Source of the DNA: an uncultured Clostridia bacterium
GTDB lineage: Bacteria; Bacillota; Clostridia; Oscillospirales; CAG-272
DNA: 5,608 nt
Reading direction: 5' to 3'
Assembly (NCBI GenBank): GCA_904502055.1
Contig: CAJGDZ010000116.1
Location: 1 to 5,608, forward strand
In this document: in pieces, positions 5,304 through 5,608 of the stretch
Position numbering within the stretch: the stretch's first letter is position 1
Layout of the letters: the number at the start of each line of letters is the position of its first letter
Program-made: the position numbers and the translations under genes
The notes under the pieces: model-generated
Database searches by the model: none
What the model was told of the DNA's origin: nothing
Seen by the model: the letters and a program-made list of their open reading frames with translations, nothing else

Positions 5304-5608
5304 ATGGCAACGTTAATTACGGGTGGCGCGGGCTTTATCGGCTCGCATACCATCGTTCAGCTTCTTGAGGCAGGAAGAGAGCTTGTGGTTCTTGACAATT
5401 TCTGCAACAGCAAGCCCGTTGTGCTTGACCGCATCCGCGAGATCACGGGCAAGGATTTCCGTTTTTATGAGGCCGATCTTTTGGATCGCGAGGCCATCGA
5501 GAAGATCTTTCAGGAAAATAAGATTGACAGTGTGATCCACTTTGCGGGTCTGAAGGCGGTGGGCGAGTCGGTAGAGCAGCCGCTTCGCTACTATCACAAC
5601 AACCTCAC
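5304..5608 (+). CDS. galE: UDP-glucose 4-epimerase, N-terminal part (runs off the window)
   Basis: The frame stays open from the ATG at 5304 to the window end, giving the first ~101 residues of an enzyme that is normally about 330-340 residues. It begins MATLITGGAGFIGSHT, the G-x-x-G-x-x-G NAD-binding loop of extended short-chain dehydrogenases. It continues with VVLDNFCNSK (the acidic end of strand 2 that binds the NAD ribose), YEADLLD, and VIHFAGLKAVGESVEQP followed by YYHNNL, all characteristic of GalE. The Y-x-x-x-K catalytic pair lies beyond the window. GalE interconverts UDP-glucose and UDP-galactose, and often the N-acetyl forms, using tightly bound NAD. AGGAG at 5291-5295 is eight bases before the ATG, and the gene follows the nucleotidyltransferase by 17 bases with no terminator between, so they form one operon. 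The two together suggest galactose, lacto-N-biose or surface-sugar metabolism. Confidence 0.95.
   Translation, partial: MATLITGGAGFIGSHTIVQLLEAGRELVVLDNFCNSKPVVLDRIREITGKDFRFYEADLLDREAIEKIFQENKIDSVIHFAGLKAVGESVEQPLRYYHNNL

Noticed and set aside
5313..5597. Minus-strand open frame of 94 codons
   Set aside because: It is a shadow of galE, whose plus-strand product has an unmistakable NAD-binding motif.

Overview
The window looks like a piece of chromosome from an anaerobic Firmicute, probably a gut Clostridia/Oscillospiraceae-type bacterium. The reasons are strong AGGAGG-type ribosome binding sites, a lipoprotein-anchored solute-binding protein, near-consensus sigma-A promoters, intermediate GC content and tightly packed short operons. 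This placement is inference from style; no phylogenetic marker is present. There are no RNA genes, mobile elements or CRISPR arrays that I can see. Coding density is high, and the only sizeable non-coding stretch (174 bases) is the divergent promoter region at 4210-4383.

Layout. (1) Positions 1-1095, plus strand: the 3' end of a xylose-isomerase-like TIM-barrel sugar isomerase/epimerase, then a complete amidohydrolase-2 family metallohydrolase. They look like two steps of one carbohydrate or lactone catabolic operon. A 15-bp perfect hairpin with A/T tails ends it and serves both strands. (2) Positions 1129-4209, minus strand: a four-gene operon read right to left. It encodes a Crp/Fnr-family regulator, an NMT1/SsuA-like substrate-binding lipoprotein, a BPD-type permease and a short ATPase, which together make a complete ABC importer of the nitrate/sulfonate/taurine type with its own regulator as the first gene. 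(3) Positions 4210-4383: back-to-back promoters, a fully consensus one (TTGACA, 17 bp, TATAAT) for the regulator/transporter operon and a good one (TTGATT, 17 bp, TATAAT) for the rightward operon, with an imperfect palindrome between them. (4) Positions 4384-5608, plus strand: a sugar-1-phosphate nucleotidyltransferase and the start of galE, a UDP-sugar activation and epimerisation cassette that runs off the window.

How the parts work together. The minus-strand operon is a self-contained importer module. The regulator lacks the cAMP-contact residues of E. coli CRP and has seven cysteines, so it probably senses something else, and the substrate of the transporter cannot be read from sequence. 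The nucleotidyltransferase and GalE would make and interconvert UDP-hexoses. Nothing in the window is clearly a new biological system. The most interesting element is the regulator-importer module with its unknown ligand and its promoter/operator region.
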